64,000 nt of DNA from VXYL01 sp963665195. Its GTDB lineage: Bacteria; Pseudomonadota; Gammaproteobacteria; Pseudomonadales; Azotimanducaceae. Below the pieces are notes generated by a model. The model saw only the letters and a list, made by a program, of their open reading frames with translations. It searched no databases and was not told the DNA's origin. Shown one piece after another: positions 34,903-43,135 of this stretch. The stretch is taken from NCBI GenBank assembly GCA_963665195.1, contig OY762070.1, forward strand, positions 3,472,001 through 3,536,000, in the 5' to 3' direction. Numbering within the stretch: position 1 is the stretch's first letter; every line of letters starts with the position of its first letter. The translations under genes and the position numbers were made by a program.

Positions 34903-36266
34903 CGGGACTCGCCCTGCATGTCCCGCACATGCTCGCCGAGCCGATCTGCATGAAGGCGCTGCTGCTGCATCGTGTCGCGATTCCGAACCGTGACCGTGTG
35001 GTCCTCGAGGGTCTGGAAGTCTACTGTCATGCACACGGGCGTTCCGACTTCATCGTGGCGGCGATAGCCCTTGCCGATGTTGCCGGTGTTCTCGAACTCG
35101 ATGCGGCCGAGCCCCAAGCGCATGAGATCCTTCCTGATGCGCCGCGCGAAGGCCACGATCTCTGCGTTGTTGCGCTTGAGCGGCAGCACCGCGGCCTTGA
35201 TCGGCGCCAGATGCGGCTTCAGCGACAGCACCGTGCGCTGGCTGCCGTTCTCCAGGGTCTCCACGCGGTAGGCCTCGTTGATGACGGCGAGAAACCCGCG
35301 ATCCACGCCCGCGGAGGGCTCGATCACGTACGGCACGGTCCAGCCGCTGCCCGGCGGCTCCTGCACGGCGAGGCGGGCGTTGGAGTCGGCATTCGGGTAG
35401 ACGGCGGCGTCGATGGCGAGGTCCGCCTGGTTCTTGGTGTGCGAACCCAAGTCGAAGTCCGTGCGGTTGGCGATGCCTTCGAGTTCCTCGACGCCGTGCG
35501 GGAAGCGGTACATCACGTCCACGGTCGCCTTGGAGTAGTGCGCGAGCTCCTCTTCCGGCACGCGAAGCAGCTCCAAGCTGTTGCCGTTGATGCCCTGCTC
35601 CTGCCACCAGCGCAGCCGCTCCTGCACCCAGCGCTCGTGCCAGTCTTCGTCCGTCCCCGGTTCGACGAAGAACTCCAGCTCCATCTGCTCGAACTCGCGC
35701 ACGCGGAAGACGAAGTTGCGCGGCGTGATCTCGTTGCGGAACGCCTTGCCGATCTGCGCGATCCCGAACGGCATTCTGGCCGACGTGGAATCGAGCACGT
35801 TCTTGAAGTTGGTGAAGATGGACTGCGCCGTCTCCGGGCGCAGATACGCGAACGACGCCGCGTCCTCCACCGGCCCGACGCCGGTCTTGAACATCAGGTT
35901 GAAGGGCCGCGGTTCGGTCAGGTCGTTCGCGCCGCAGTGCGGGCAGCGGCCGTCGTTCAGGTGGTCGGCCCGGCAGCGCGTCTTGCACACGCGGCAGTCC
36001 ACCAGCGGGTCGGAGAAGGTGTCTTCGTGGCCGGAGTAGCGCAGCACCTTGGGATTGGTGAGGATGGCGGAATCCAGTCCCTCGACGTCGTCGCGCTCGT
36101 AGACCATCGCCCGCCACCACGCGGCCTTGAGGTTGTTCTTGAGTTCCACGCCGAGCGGCCCGTAGTCGTAGATGCCCTGCAAGCCGCCGTATATCTCGCT
36201 GGCTTGGAACACGAAGCCGCGCCGCTTGCACAGCGCGACGAGCTCATCCATGGATCGAGCGGGCAT
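34899..36266 (-). CDS. glyQS: Glycyl-tRNA synthetase, alpha2 (single-chain) type
   Basis: 455 residues. Class II synthetase: the opening MDELVALCKRRGFVFQASEI and YGGLQGIYDYGPLGVELKNN, motif 2 around AQIGKAFRNEITPRNFVFRV, REFEQMELEFFVEPG, WTVPYVIEPSAGVDRGFLAV, and the anticodon-binding C-terminal domain (GRIEFENTGNIGKGYRRHDE). A CxxC...CPHC zinc site is seen (VCKTRCRADH, GRCPHCGAND). This is the homodimeric form found in eukaryotes, archaea and many Gram-positives. Most gammaproteobacteria use the unrelated GlyQ/GlyS alpha2beta2 enzyme, so it is an unusual choice and perhaps acquired. It leads a four-gene run with the ACT protein, cysC and a pyruvyltransferase. Confidence 0.92.
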   Translation of the reverse strand: MPARSMDELVALCKRRGFVFQASEIYGGLQGIYDYGPLGVELKNNLKAAWWRAMVYERDDVEGLDSAILTNPKVLRYSGHEDTFSDPLVDCRVCKTRCRADHLNDGRCPHCGANDLTEPRPFNLMFKTGVGPVEDAASFAYLRPETAQSIFTNFKNVLDSTSARMPFGIAQIGKAFRNEITPRNFVFRVREFEQMELEFFVEPGTDEDWHERWVQERLRWWQEQGINGNSLELLRVPEEELAHYSKATVDVMYRFPHGVEELEGIANRTDFDLGSHTKNQADLAIDAAVYPNADSNARLAVQEPPGSGWTVPYVIEPSAGVDRGFLAVINEAYRVETLENGSQRTVLSLKPHLAPIKAAVLPLKRNNAEIVAFARRIRKDLMRLGLGRIEFENTGNIGKGYRRHDEVGTPVCMTVDFQTLEDHTVTVRNRDTMQQQRLHADRLGEHVRDMQGESR

Positions 36267-36372
36267 CGGGGCGCCTCTTGGACGGGTTCTGCGCGGGACC
36301 AGGCGGGGCGGCGCACTATACGCGGCCTTGCGGGGAACGACAAATCCTGAGCGGTCGGCGGCGCCCGTGGCT

Positions 36373-37758
36373 TCACGCGAACCGTTCGCGCAACCTGGCG
36401 TAGATGCCGCCGAAAGCGCCGTTGCTCATCAGCACGACGTGGCAGGGGCGCCCGTCGTCCTGGGCGGCGATCACGTCGATCAGGCGGTCGATGTCGGTTT
36501 CGATGGTCGCGGGCACGGGACTTGCGCGGGCCACCTCGCCGACGTCCCAGCGGATGTTCTCGCCGCGGAACCAGACCGCCTGGTCTGCTTCCGCGCAGCA
36601 GGTGGCGAGTTCGCTCCGCAGCGTGCCGAGGGACATCGTGTGCGTTCGTGGCTCGATCACCGCGACGATGCGCTCGCCGCGGACATGCGCGCGCAGGCCA
36701 GCGAGAGTTACCCGAATCGCCGTGGGGTGGTGCGCGAAGTCGTCGTAGACGCGCAAGCCCCCGCGCCGAGCGATGAGTTCCATGCGCCGCTTCGGGGCCT
36801 TGAACGTGGCGAGGGCGCGGCTGGCTGTGGCGGGCGCCACGCCGGCATGCCGGGAAGCGGCGACTGCGGCCAGCCCGTTGGCGACGTTGTGCATGCCGAG
36901 CAGCGGCCAGCGGACCGTGCCAACGGTCTCGTCGTTCAAGAGCAACGTGAAGGCGCTGCCGTCGGCCGGGACATCGACTGCCTGCCAGCGGTCGCCGCGG
37001 CCGGGCGCTTCGGCATCGACCGCAAAGCGTGCGGTCGGGGTCCAGCAGCCCATGTCTAGCACCTCGTCCACGCGGGGATCGGCTGCGGGCGCGATGACGA
37101 GACCGCCACCAGGCACCGTGCGCAGCAGATGGTGGAACTGCGTCTGGATCTGGCCGATGTCGGCGAAGACATCGGCGTGGTCGTGCTCCAAGTTGCCGAT
37201 GACCAGAGTGCGCGGCCGGTAGTGGACAAACTTCGAGCGCCGGTCGAAATAGGACGTGTCGTACTCGTCGGCTTCCACCACGAAGTGCGGGCCGCTGCCC
37301 ATGCGCGCGGAGACGCCGAAGTTGCCGGGCACGCCGCCGATGAGGAAGCCGGGATCGAGGCCGGCGGAGTCTAGAATGTGGGCGATCATGCTGGCGGTGG
37401 TGGTTTTGCCGTGGGTGCCGGCGGCGGCGATGGTCCAGCGGCCGCGCAGCACGGCGTCGCCCAGCCACTCCGCCCCGGACGTATACGGGATGCCGCTGTC
37501 CAGCACTGCTTCCACCGCTGGATGCCCGCGCGGCAGTTGCGCGTTGCCGATCACGGCGCGGTCCGGCGGCGGATTCAACTGGCTTGGCTCGAAGCCCTCG
37601 AAGACCTCGATGCCGGCATCGACCAGGAGTTCGCTCATGGGCGGGTATAGAGCGCGGTCGAAGCCGCTCACGGCGCAGCCCATCTCCTTGGCGAGCAGCG
37701 CGAGGCTGCCCATGAGCGTGCCGCCTATGCCGAGGAAGTACAGGCGCCCTGCGCTCAA
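36373..37758 (-). CDS. mpl: UDP-N-acetylmuramate:L-Ala-gamma-D-Glu-meso-DAP ligase (murein recycling)
   Basis: 461 residues from a TTG at 37756-37758 that overlaps the stop of the membrane-protein gene (TTGA). The protein opens RLYFLGIGGTLMGSLALLAK. The ATP site is TIAAAGTHGKTTTASMIAHI (about residue 105), followed by VVEADEYDTSYFDRRSKFVH (Mpl/MurC type) and LVIGNLEHDHADVF. Ligase-domain motifs are YDDFAHHPTAIRVTL and IEPRTHTMSLG. Mpl attaches recycled murein tripeptide to UDP-MurNAc in the cytoplasm. Length and motif order fit Mpl better than MurC (GIGGT with T rather than GIGGxGM, and the Mpl-type C-terminus). Confidence 0.93.
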   Translation of the reverse strand: MSAGRLYFLGIGGTLMGSLALLAKEMGCAVSGFDRALYPPMSELLVDAGIEVFEGFEPSQLNPPPDRAVIGNAQLPRGHPAVEAVLDSGIPYTSGAEWLGDAVLRGRWTIAAAGTHGKTTTASMIAHILDSAGLDPGFLIGGVPGNFGVSARMGSGPHFVVEADEYDTSYFDRRSKFVHYRPRTLVIGNLEHDHADVFADIGQIQTQFHHLLRTVPGGGLVIAPAADPRVDEVLDMGCWTPTARFAVDAEAPGRGDRWQAVDVPADGSAFTLLLNDETVGTVRWPLLGMHNVANGLAAVAASRHAGVAPATASRALATFKAPKRRMELIARRGGLRVYDDFAHHPTAIRVTLAGLRAHVRGERIVAVIEPRTHTMSLGTLRSELATCCAEADQAVWFRGENIRWDVGEVARASPVPATIETDIDRLIDVIAAQDDGRPCHVVLMSNGAFGGIYARLRERFA

Positions 37759-38285
37759 CCCGTTGTTCCGCCGGTTGCTGCGGCGATGGCCCGGCCTAGC
37801 GTCGCGGCATTGATCACCCAGCCGATCGCGGTGCTCGCCGCGGAGATCAGGAGGCCGAGCCAGAGCGGGCAGGCGAGCGCACGCTGCAGGATCGCGCCGA
37901 CCACCACCACGCTCCACAACAGTAGCGCATAGGAGATGCTCTGCAACAGGAAGTCGCTGGCCACGGCGTAGGCGATCACCATAAGGGCGCCGATCAGCGC
38001 CTTGGCGCCGACGATGGCGCCCAGGGTGGCGGGGAAGCGGCCCTCGAACTGGCGCACATGCAGCGCGAACCAGACGATCCCGGCGGTGGCGGCCAGACCG
38101 ATGAGGGCGATGTTGAGCGCCAGCATCGCCGCCATCGCCGGATAGGCCACCAGCAGGCCCAGAACGCTCACCATGAGCCACGCCGCCACGAGCGCGCCGA
38201 TGAACCACGACTGCGTGGGCACCAGCTCCGGTCCGGCGCGCAGCAGGCAGATGTTCCAGAACAGCTTGATGACGAGAAGGCCCAT
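37755..38285 (-). CDS. Integral membrane protein, unknown function
   Basis: 176 residues with five likely membrane segments at about residues 5-20, 27-50, 52-75, 90-112 and 118-165. It has no recognised motif and few charged residues (VRQFEGRFPA forms the main polar loop). Its stop overlaps the mpl start, so the two are translationally coupled. Orthologues sharing this place would support a cell-envelope role, but nothing in the sequence shows function. Confidence 0.65.
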   Translation of the reverse strand: MGLLVIKLFWNICLLRAGPELVPTQSWFIGALVAAWLMVSVLGLLVAYPAMAAMLALNIALIGLAATAGIVWFALHVRQFEGRFPATLGAIVGAKALIGALMVIAYAVASDFLLQSISYALLLWSVVVVGAILQRALACPLWLGLLISAASTAIGWVINAATLGRAIAAATGGTTG

Positions 38286-38444
38286 GCGCGGGATTGTACG
38301 CGACGGACACTTGCGCGCGACGCCGCAGCGCGGCGGGGGGGCCTAGCGCCCGGTGTGGAGCGTTCGCCCGCGCCGACGCCACTTGTACTACGCCGTCGCG
38401 CGTTTCCGTAGGACGCTTTGGCGTGTGTCCCCGTTTCGGGAGGG

Positions 38445-39764
38445 CTACGGGCTCCGGAGGAGCGCCGTGTGGACCCGGCCCGCGATGAAGGCTTCGCTGG
38501 ACAGGGTGCTTTGGAGAAGCGCGCGGTTGGTTTCGATGCCGGTGATGGCGAAGGCCTTGACGCCGATCAGGGTGCGACCGATGGCCTGTTCACGGGTGCT
38601 GCCGGTGCCGATCACCTTGGCGATCAGGGGGTCGTAGTAGGGGGTGACCCATTGGCCTTCGGCGTAGCCCGCTTCGATGCGCACGCCGTGCAGAGTCGGC
38701 GGGCGGTAGACCACGAGACGGCCGGTGGAGGGCATCATGCGGGCGGAGTCCTCGGCGTAGATGCGGGCCTCCACGGCGTAGCCGGCGGGTTCGACCGGGC
38801 CGGGGACGATGTCCGACAGACGCTCACCGCGGGCGATGCGAATCTGCGCGGCGACCAGATCGATGCCGGTGATTTCCTCCGTAACGCCATGCTCTACCTG
38901 CAAGCGAGTGTTCACTTCCAGGAAGCCGAAGGCACCGTCGGCGTAGAGCGTCTCCACCGTGCCGAGGCTGTCGTAGCCCGCGAGGGCCGCGGTGGCCTGC
39001 GCCTCGATCGCGGCGAGGGCGGCCCGATCGATGCCCTGCGCCGGCGCCTCCTCGATGACCTTCTGGTGGCGGCGCTGCACCGAGCAATCCCGCTCCAGCA
39101 AACCCAAGGCCGTCGTGCCGTCGCCGATCACTTGGAACTCGATGTGGCGCGGCTCGGCGAGCCATGCTTCGAGATAGAGGGAACCGTCGCCGAAGGCGCG
39201 TTCCGCCTGGGCTCTGGCGACCGGGAACGCCGCCGCGAGATCCGCCTCGGTCTGCACCCGCACCATGCCGATGCCGCCGCCGCCCGCTGCCGGCTTCAGC
39301 AGCAGCGGGAATCCCATCGCCCGGGCCGCTGCCTGAGCCGCGTCGGCATCGGCGAGCGTCGCACTCCCGGTGCGCACCGGGAAGCCCGCGTCCGCGAATG
39401 CCTGCCGCGCCCGGGTCTTCTCGCCGAAGGTTTCGATCCAATGCGGCTGCGGGCCGATGAAGCGCAGGCCAGCGTCGGCCGCGGCGCGGGCGAAGCGGGC
39501 GTTCTCGGCCAAGAACCCGTAGCCCGGGTGCAGCGCGTCGGCGCCGCTTTCCTTGGCGGCCTGGATCAGCCGCTCGATGTTCAAGTAGGTCTCGGCGGGC
39601 GCATAGCCCGGCAGGCGGGCGGTGGCGGTGGCTTCCCCGAGGTGCGGCGCATCGCCGTCGATGTCCGCGTAGGCGGCGACGGACTCGATCCCGAGGGCCG
39701 CGCAGGCGCGCACGATCCGGCGCGCCACCGTCGCCCGGTTGGCGATGAAGACGCGACTAACCAC
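38445..39764 (-). CDS. Biotin carboxylase (AccC-like, stand-alone)
   Basis: 439 residues from a GTG at 39762-39764. N-terminal domain RVFIANRATVARRIVRACAA; ALHPGYGFLAENARFARAAA; ATP-grasp glycine loop KPAAGGGGIGMVRV (about residue 155); RDCSVQRRHQKVIEEAPAQG; catalytic segment FLEVNTRLQVEHGVTEEITG. The last has Gly where the family usually has Pro (VEHPVTE). The enzyme carboxylates biotin on a carrier protein using bicarbonate and ATP. No carrier (BCCP) or carboxyltransferase gene is nearby, so the partner must be elsewhere. The start overlaps the end of the 107-residue gene by 8 bp. It could serve an acyl-CoA carboxylase rather than AccABCD. Confidence 0.85.
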   Translation of the reverse strand: MVSRVFIANRATVARRIVRACAALGIESVAAYADIDGDAPHLGEATATARLPGYAPAETYLNIERLIQAAKESGADALHPGYGFLAENARFARAAADAGLRFIGPQPHWIETFGEKTRARQAFADAGFPVRTGSATLADADAAQAAARAMGFPLLLKPAAGGGGIGMVRVQTEADLAAAFPVARAQAERAFGDGSLYLEAWLAEPRHIEFQVIGDGTTALGLLERDCSVQRRHQKVIEEAPAQGIDRAALAAIEAQATAALAGYDSLGTVETLYADGAFGFLEVNTRLQVEHGVTEEITGIDLVAAQIRIARGERLSDIVPGPVEPAGYAVEARIYAEDSARMMPSTGRLVVYRPPTLHGVRIEAGYAEGQWVTPYYDPLIAKVIGTGSTREQAIGRTLIGVKAFAITGIETNRALLQSTLSSEAFIAGRVHTALLRSP

Positions 39765-40080
39765 CGCGCAGCGCGTCCCGAATCTCGCGCCAGGCCGCAA
39801 CGAAGCCGCCAAGCGGGCGCCCTTGGCTGGTCGTCGCCCCGCTTGCCGCGGCAGCGCTCACCGCGGCCAGCACGGCATCGGCATGGTCGAAGCGGACCGC
39901 AAACATGTCCGTGGCCGCGCCGCCCTTGTGGTCCTTGGGCTTCGGCAGCGGCTGCCCTGTCATGGCTTCTTCGAGCGGGCCGCGCAGGTGTTCCGGCAGG
40001 AGCGCGGCGGTCTCGCTAAGCATCCACCGCGACATCACCAGCGGTTGATCGCAGAGCGCCTTGTAGTCGGCCCAGTCCAC
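39757..40080 (-). CDS. Small conserved-looking protein, unknown function
   Basis: 107 residues from a GTG that directly follows the AICARFT stop. The protein starts DWADYKALCDQPLVMSRWML and ends FVAAWREIRDALRGG. It is helical and soluble by composition, with no motif I recognise. Its tight packing between two enzyme genes, with a short overlap into biotin carboxylase, supports that it is translated. Confidence 0.6.
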   Translation of the reverse strand: MDWADYKALCDQPLVMSRWMLSETAALLPEHLRGPLEEAMTGQPLPKPKDHKGGAATDMFAVRFDHADAVLAAVSAAAASGATTSQGRPLGGFVAAWREIRDALRGG

Positions 40081-41238
40081 CTAGTGGTGGAACAGCCGCA
40101 GCCCGGTGAGCGCCATGGCGATGCCGTGCTCCCGGCACGCCGCGATCACCTCGTCGTCTCGGGCCGAGCCGCCGGGCTGGGCGATGGCGCGGACGCCGTG
40201 CCGGCTGGCATGGTCCACGTTGTCGCGGAAGGGAATGAAGCCGTCGCTCACCAGCGCCACGCCGGTCAGCTTCGCCCGCCATCGTGCGCGGTCCTCGTCG
40301 TCGAGTGGCGCTACCGGCGCCCGAAGCGCCTCCGCGAACGCCGCTTGTTCGCTTGCCGTCATGTCCCCCTCGATGTAGCGGATGCGCCAGTTGATGCGTT
40401 CCTGGCGCCTGACGCCGGGCCGAAAGGCCAGATCCAGCACCTTCGGATGCCGCCCCAGATGCCACACTGCGGCCTTGGCGCCGGCGAGCTTGGTGCAATC
40501 CACCCGCGACTGCTGTCCGGCGCCTATGCCGATCATCTGCCCGCCAAGGGCGTAGCCAACCGAATTGGACTGAGTGTACTTGAGCGCGACCAGGCCGAGC
40601 ACGAGGTCCCGCCGGGCGTCGTCGTCGAGCGCGCCGCAGACCACATTGCCGAGGTCCGCGGCGCTCACGCGATGGTGGTTGCGGTCCTGGGTGAGTCGAA
40701 CGCCGAACACTTCCCGCGTCTCGCGCGCCGGCGGCCGATACTCCGCATCGGCTTCGAGGACGATGAACGAGCCGCCTTTCTTGGCGGCGAGCATCTCGCG
40801 CGCCTCGGCCGCGTAGCCGGGCGCGATCACGCCGTCGCTGACGACGCCCCGGAGATAGCGGGCCGTCGCCGCATCCACCGGTGCCGAAAGCGCCACGAAG
40901 TCGCCGAACGAGGACTTCGGATCGGCCCCGCGGGCCCGCGCGTAGGCCGTGGCAAGCGGCGTCAGCTCGGCATCGCCGACCTCGTAGGCGCGGCGCAGTT
41001 CGGCGGTGAGCGGCATAGCCACCGCCGCGCCCGCCGGAGAGACATGCTTGAAGGATGCCGCCGCCGGCAGGCCCAGCGCATCCTGCAACTCCGCCACCAG
41101 CTGCCAGCCGTTCAGCGCGTCCAGCATGTTGATCATGCTCGGCCGCCCGGCGCGCAGCTTTACCGGGCCGTCCTCGCCGAGCTCGGCGACGGCGTGCGGC
41201 TGGTGCGGATTGCAGCCGTACTTCAGCGGCAGCGACAT
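40081..41238 (-). CDS. AICAR formyltransferase without the IMP cyclohydrolase domain
   Basis: 385 residues. It transfers formyl from 10-formyl-THF to AICAR in purine synthesis. AICARFT features are LKYGCNPHQPHAVAEL and the catalytic Lys-His in AASFKHVSPAGAAVAMPL (about residue 64), then ADPKSSFGDFVALS, VLEADAEYRPP, LKYTQSNSVGYALGGQMIGI and SDGFIPFRDNVDHASRHGVR. The bifunctional PurH is usually about 520-530 residues with an N-terminal MGS-like cyclohydrolase domain. Here the protein begins at the transferase part, with no upstream frame for the rest, and purC lies just ahead by 16 bp. The cyclohydrolase must be supplied by another gene. Confidence 0.88.
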   Translation of the reverse strand: MSLPLKYGCNPHQPHAVAELGEDGPVKLRAGRPSMINMLDALNGWQLVAELQDALGLPAAASFKHVSPAGAAVAMPLTAELRRAYEVGDAELTPLATAYARARGADPKSSFGDFVALSAPVDAATARYLRGVVSDGVIAPGYAAEAREMLAAKKGGSFIVLEADAEYRPPARETREVFGVRLTQDRNHHRVSAADLGNVVCGALDDDARRDLVLGLVALKYTQSNSVGYALGGQMIGIGAGQQSRVDCTKLAGAKAAVWHLGRHPKVLDLAFRPGVRRQERINWRIRYIEGDMTASEQAAFAEALRAPVAPLDDEDRARWRAKLTGVALVSDGFIPFRDNVDHASRHGVRAIAQPGGSARDDEVIAACREHGIAMALTGLRLFHH

Positions 41239-41254
41239 GCGAATGACGCCCGAA

Positions 41255-42184
41255 TCAGTCGGGGAACTCGAGCTCGGCGCCGGTCAGCCGTCGATAGGCT
41301 TCGAGGTAGCGATCCATCGTATTGGCCAGCACATCGTCCGGCAGCGCGGGTCCCGGCGGCGTCTTGTCCCACTCGCCCGCCGCGACCACCGTCTCCAAGT
41401 GGTTGCGCACGTACTGCTTGTCGAAGCTCGGCTGTTCGCCGCCCGGCCGCCATTGGTCGGCGGGCCAGAAGCGGGAGCTGTCCGGGGTGAAAATCTCGTC
41501 GATGAGGACGGGTTCGTCGCTCCCGTCGAGCATGCCGAACTCGAACTTCGTGTCGGCCAGCACGATGCCGCGCTCGAAGGCGTAGTCGCGCGCGAGGCCG
41601 TACAGGCGGAGCGTCGCTTCGCCGAGCCAGCGCATGGTGTCTTCGCCGACGATGGCGGCGCCCTGCTCGAAGCTGATGTTCTCGTCGTGGCCGCTGTCGG
41701 CCTTGGTGGATGGCGTGAAGAGCGGCTCGTCGAGCTTGTCGCCATTGGCAAGGCCGGCGGGTAGCTTGATGCCGCATACCTCGCCGCTCGCCTGATAGTC
41801 CTTCCAGCCGCTGCCGGCCAGGTACCCGCGGGCGATGCACTCCACCGGCAGCACCCGCACGGCGCGGCACAGCATGATGCGGCCGGCGAGCTGCGCCCGT
41901 TCGCCGGGGCCGATGCCGGGGATGTCGGCGGGGTCGGTGGAAACCAGGTGATGGGGCACTTCGTCAGCGAAGTGCTCGAACCAGAACTTCGAGATCTGGG
42001 TGAGCACCACGCCCTTGCCGGCGAGGCCGTTTTCGAGCACCACATCGAAGGCGCTGACGCGGTCCGTGGCGACGATCAGGAGCCCCGGGGCGCCGTCCGG
42101 CAGTTCCACGTCGTAAAGGTCGCGAATCTTGCCCTGACGCCGGTTCGGCAGGTCGAGGCGGGTCTCCATGACCAGAGCGGGCAT
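41255..42184 (-). CDS. purC: SAICAR synthetase
   Basis: 309 residues from the ATG at 42184 (MPALVMETRLDLPNRRQGKI). It joins aspartate to CAIR with ATP. Motifs are GKIRDLYDVELPDG, LIVATDRVSAFDVVLENGLA, HHLVSTDPADIPGIG, VECIARGYLAGSGWKDYQ, DSGHDENISFEQ and IVLADTKFEFGMLDG with the late DEIFTPDSSRFWPADQW. It is of the longer eukaryote/Pseudomonas-like class (about 300 rather than 240 residues). Between argF (17 bp upstream) and the AICARFT gene, so two purine steps sit in one run with two arginine steps. Confidence 0.93.
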   Translation of the reverse strand: MPALVMETRLDLPNRRQGKIRDLYDVELPDGAPGLLIVATDRVSAFDVVLENGLAGKGVVLTQISKFWFEHFADEVPHHLVSTDPADIPGIGPGERAQLAGRIMLCRAVRVLPVECIARGYLAGSGWKDYQASGEVCGIKLPAGLANGDKLDEPLFTPSTKADSGHDENISFEQGAAIVGEDTMRWLGEATLRLYGLARDYAFERGIVLADTKFEFGMLDGSDEPVLIDEIFTPDSSRFWPADQWRPGGEQPSFDKQYVRNHLETVVAAGEWDKTPPGPALPDDVLANTMDRYLEAYRRLTGAELEFPD

Positions 42185-42201
42185 TGTCTCCTCCGTCTTT
42201 G

Positions 42202-43116
42202 CTAGCTCGCGCGGCCCGTGCCGCAGAGCAGGAACTCTAGCAGCGCCTTCTGCGAATGCAGGCGGTTGCCAGCCTCCGTCCAGGCGACCGAGCGCGGGTC
42301 GTCGAGCAGATCTTCGCTGATCTCCTCGCCGCGGTGGGCCGGCAGGCAGTGCATGAATAGGACATCGTCCGCGGCCAGGTCCAGCAGCGCGGGGGTCACC
42401 TGGAAGCCGTCGAAGGCGGCGCGCCGATCGGCTTCCTCGCCCTCGTGGCCCATCGAAGACCACACGTCCGTCACCACCAGATCGGCGTCTGCCACGGCGT
42501 CTTCGGGCGAGCCCACGAGCTGCACGTTGTTCGACCGCTCGACGAGCGCAGGGTCGGGGCCGTGGCAGGCTGGCGTCGCCACCTTCAGATCGAAGCCGAA
42601 CAAGGCCGCCGCTTCGATGTAGGAGTGGCACATGTTGTAGCCGTCGCCGACGAATGCCACGCTTGCGCCGAGGATGTCGCCACGGCACTCGCGGAAGGTC
42701 TGCACGTCCGCCAGCATTTGGCAGGGGTGGGAGCGGCTCGTCATACCGTTGATGACCGGCACCGAAGATGCCGCCGCGAAGCGCTCCACCGTATCGTGCT
42801 TGAGCGTGCGGATCATCACCGCATCGACCATCTCGGCCAGCACCCTGGCGGTGTCTTCCACCGGCTCGCCGCGGCCGAGCTGCGAATCGCTGCTGCCGAT
42901 GAAGAGCGCATGGCCGCCGAGCTCGTGCATGCCGACCTCGAACGCCACTCGCGTTCGCGTCGACTTGAGATCGAAGATCATCGCCAGAGTGCGCCCGACG
43001 AGCGGCCGGTACGGCTCGCCGCCGCAGCGCATCGCCTTGAGTTCGGCGGCGCGGGAGACTACGCCTCGGAGCTCTTCCGGGGAGAAGTCCGAGAGGCTAA
43101 GGAAGTGGCGGGCCAT
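42202..43116 (-). CDS. argF: Ornithine carbamoyltransferase
   Basis: 304 residues. It makes citrulline from ornithine and carbamoyl phosphate. The carbamoyl-phosphate loop is FDLKSTRTRVAFEVGM (about residue 50). Further motifs are VINGMTSRSHPCQMLADVQT (HPCQ, about 128), AFVGDGYNMCHSYIEAA, VVTDVWSSMGHEGE and VLFMHCLPAHRGEEISEDLL (HCLP, about 262). Length is normal. It starts 19 bp after argD. Confidence 0.95.
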   Translation of the reverse strand: MARHFLSLSDFSPEELRGVVSRAAELKAMRCGGEPYRPLVGRTLAMIFDLKSTRTRVAFEVGMHELGGHALFIGSSDSQLGRGEPVEDTARVLAEMVDAVMIRTLKHDTVERFAAASSVPVINGMTSRSHPCQMLADVQTFRECRGDILGASVAFVGDGYNMCHSYIEAAALFGFDLKVATPACHGPDPALVERSNNVQLVGSPEDAVADADLVVTDVWSSMGHEGEEADRRAAFDGFQVTPALLDLAADDVLFMHCLPAHRGEEISEDLLDDPRSVAWTEAGNRLHSQKALLEFLLCGTGRAS

Positions 43117-43135
43117 GTGGCTGAGTCCGAACTCG

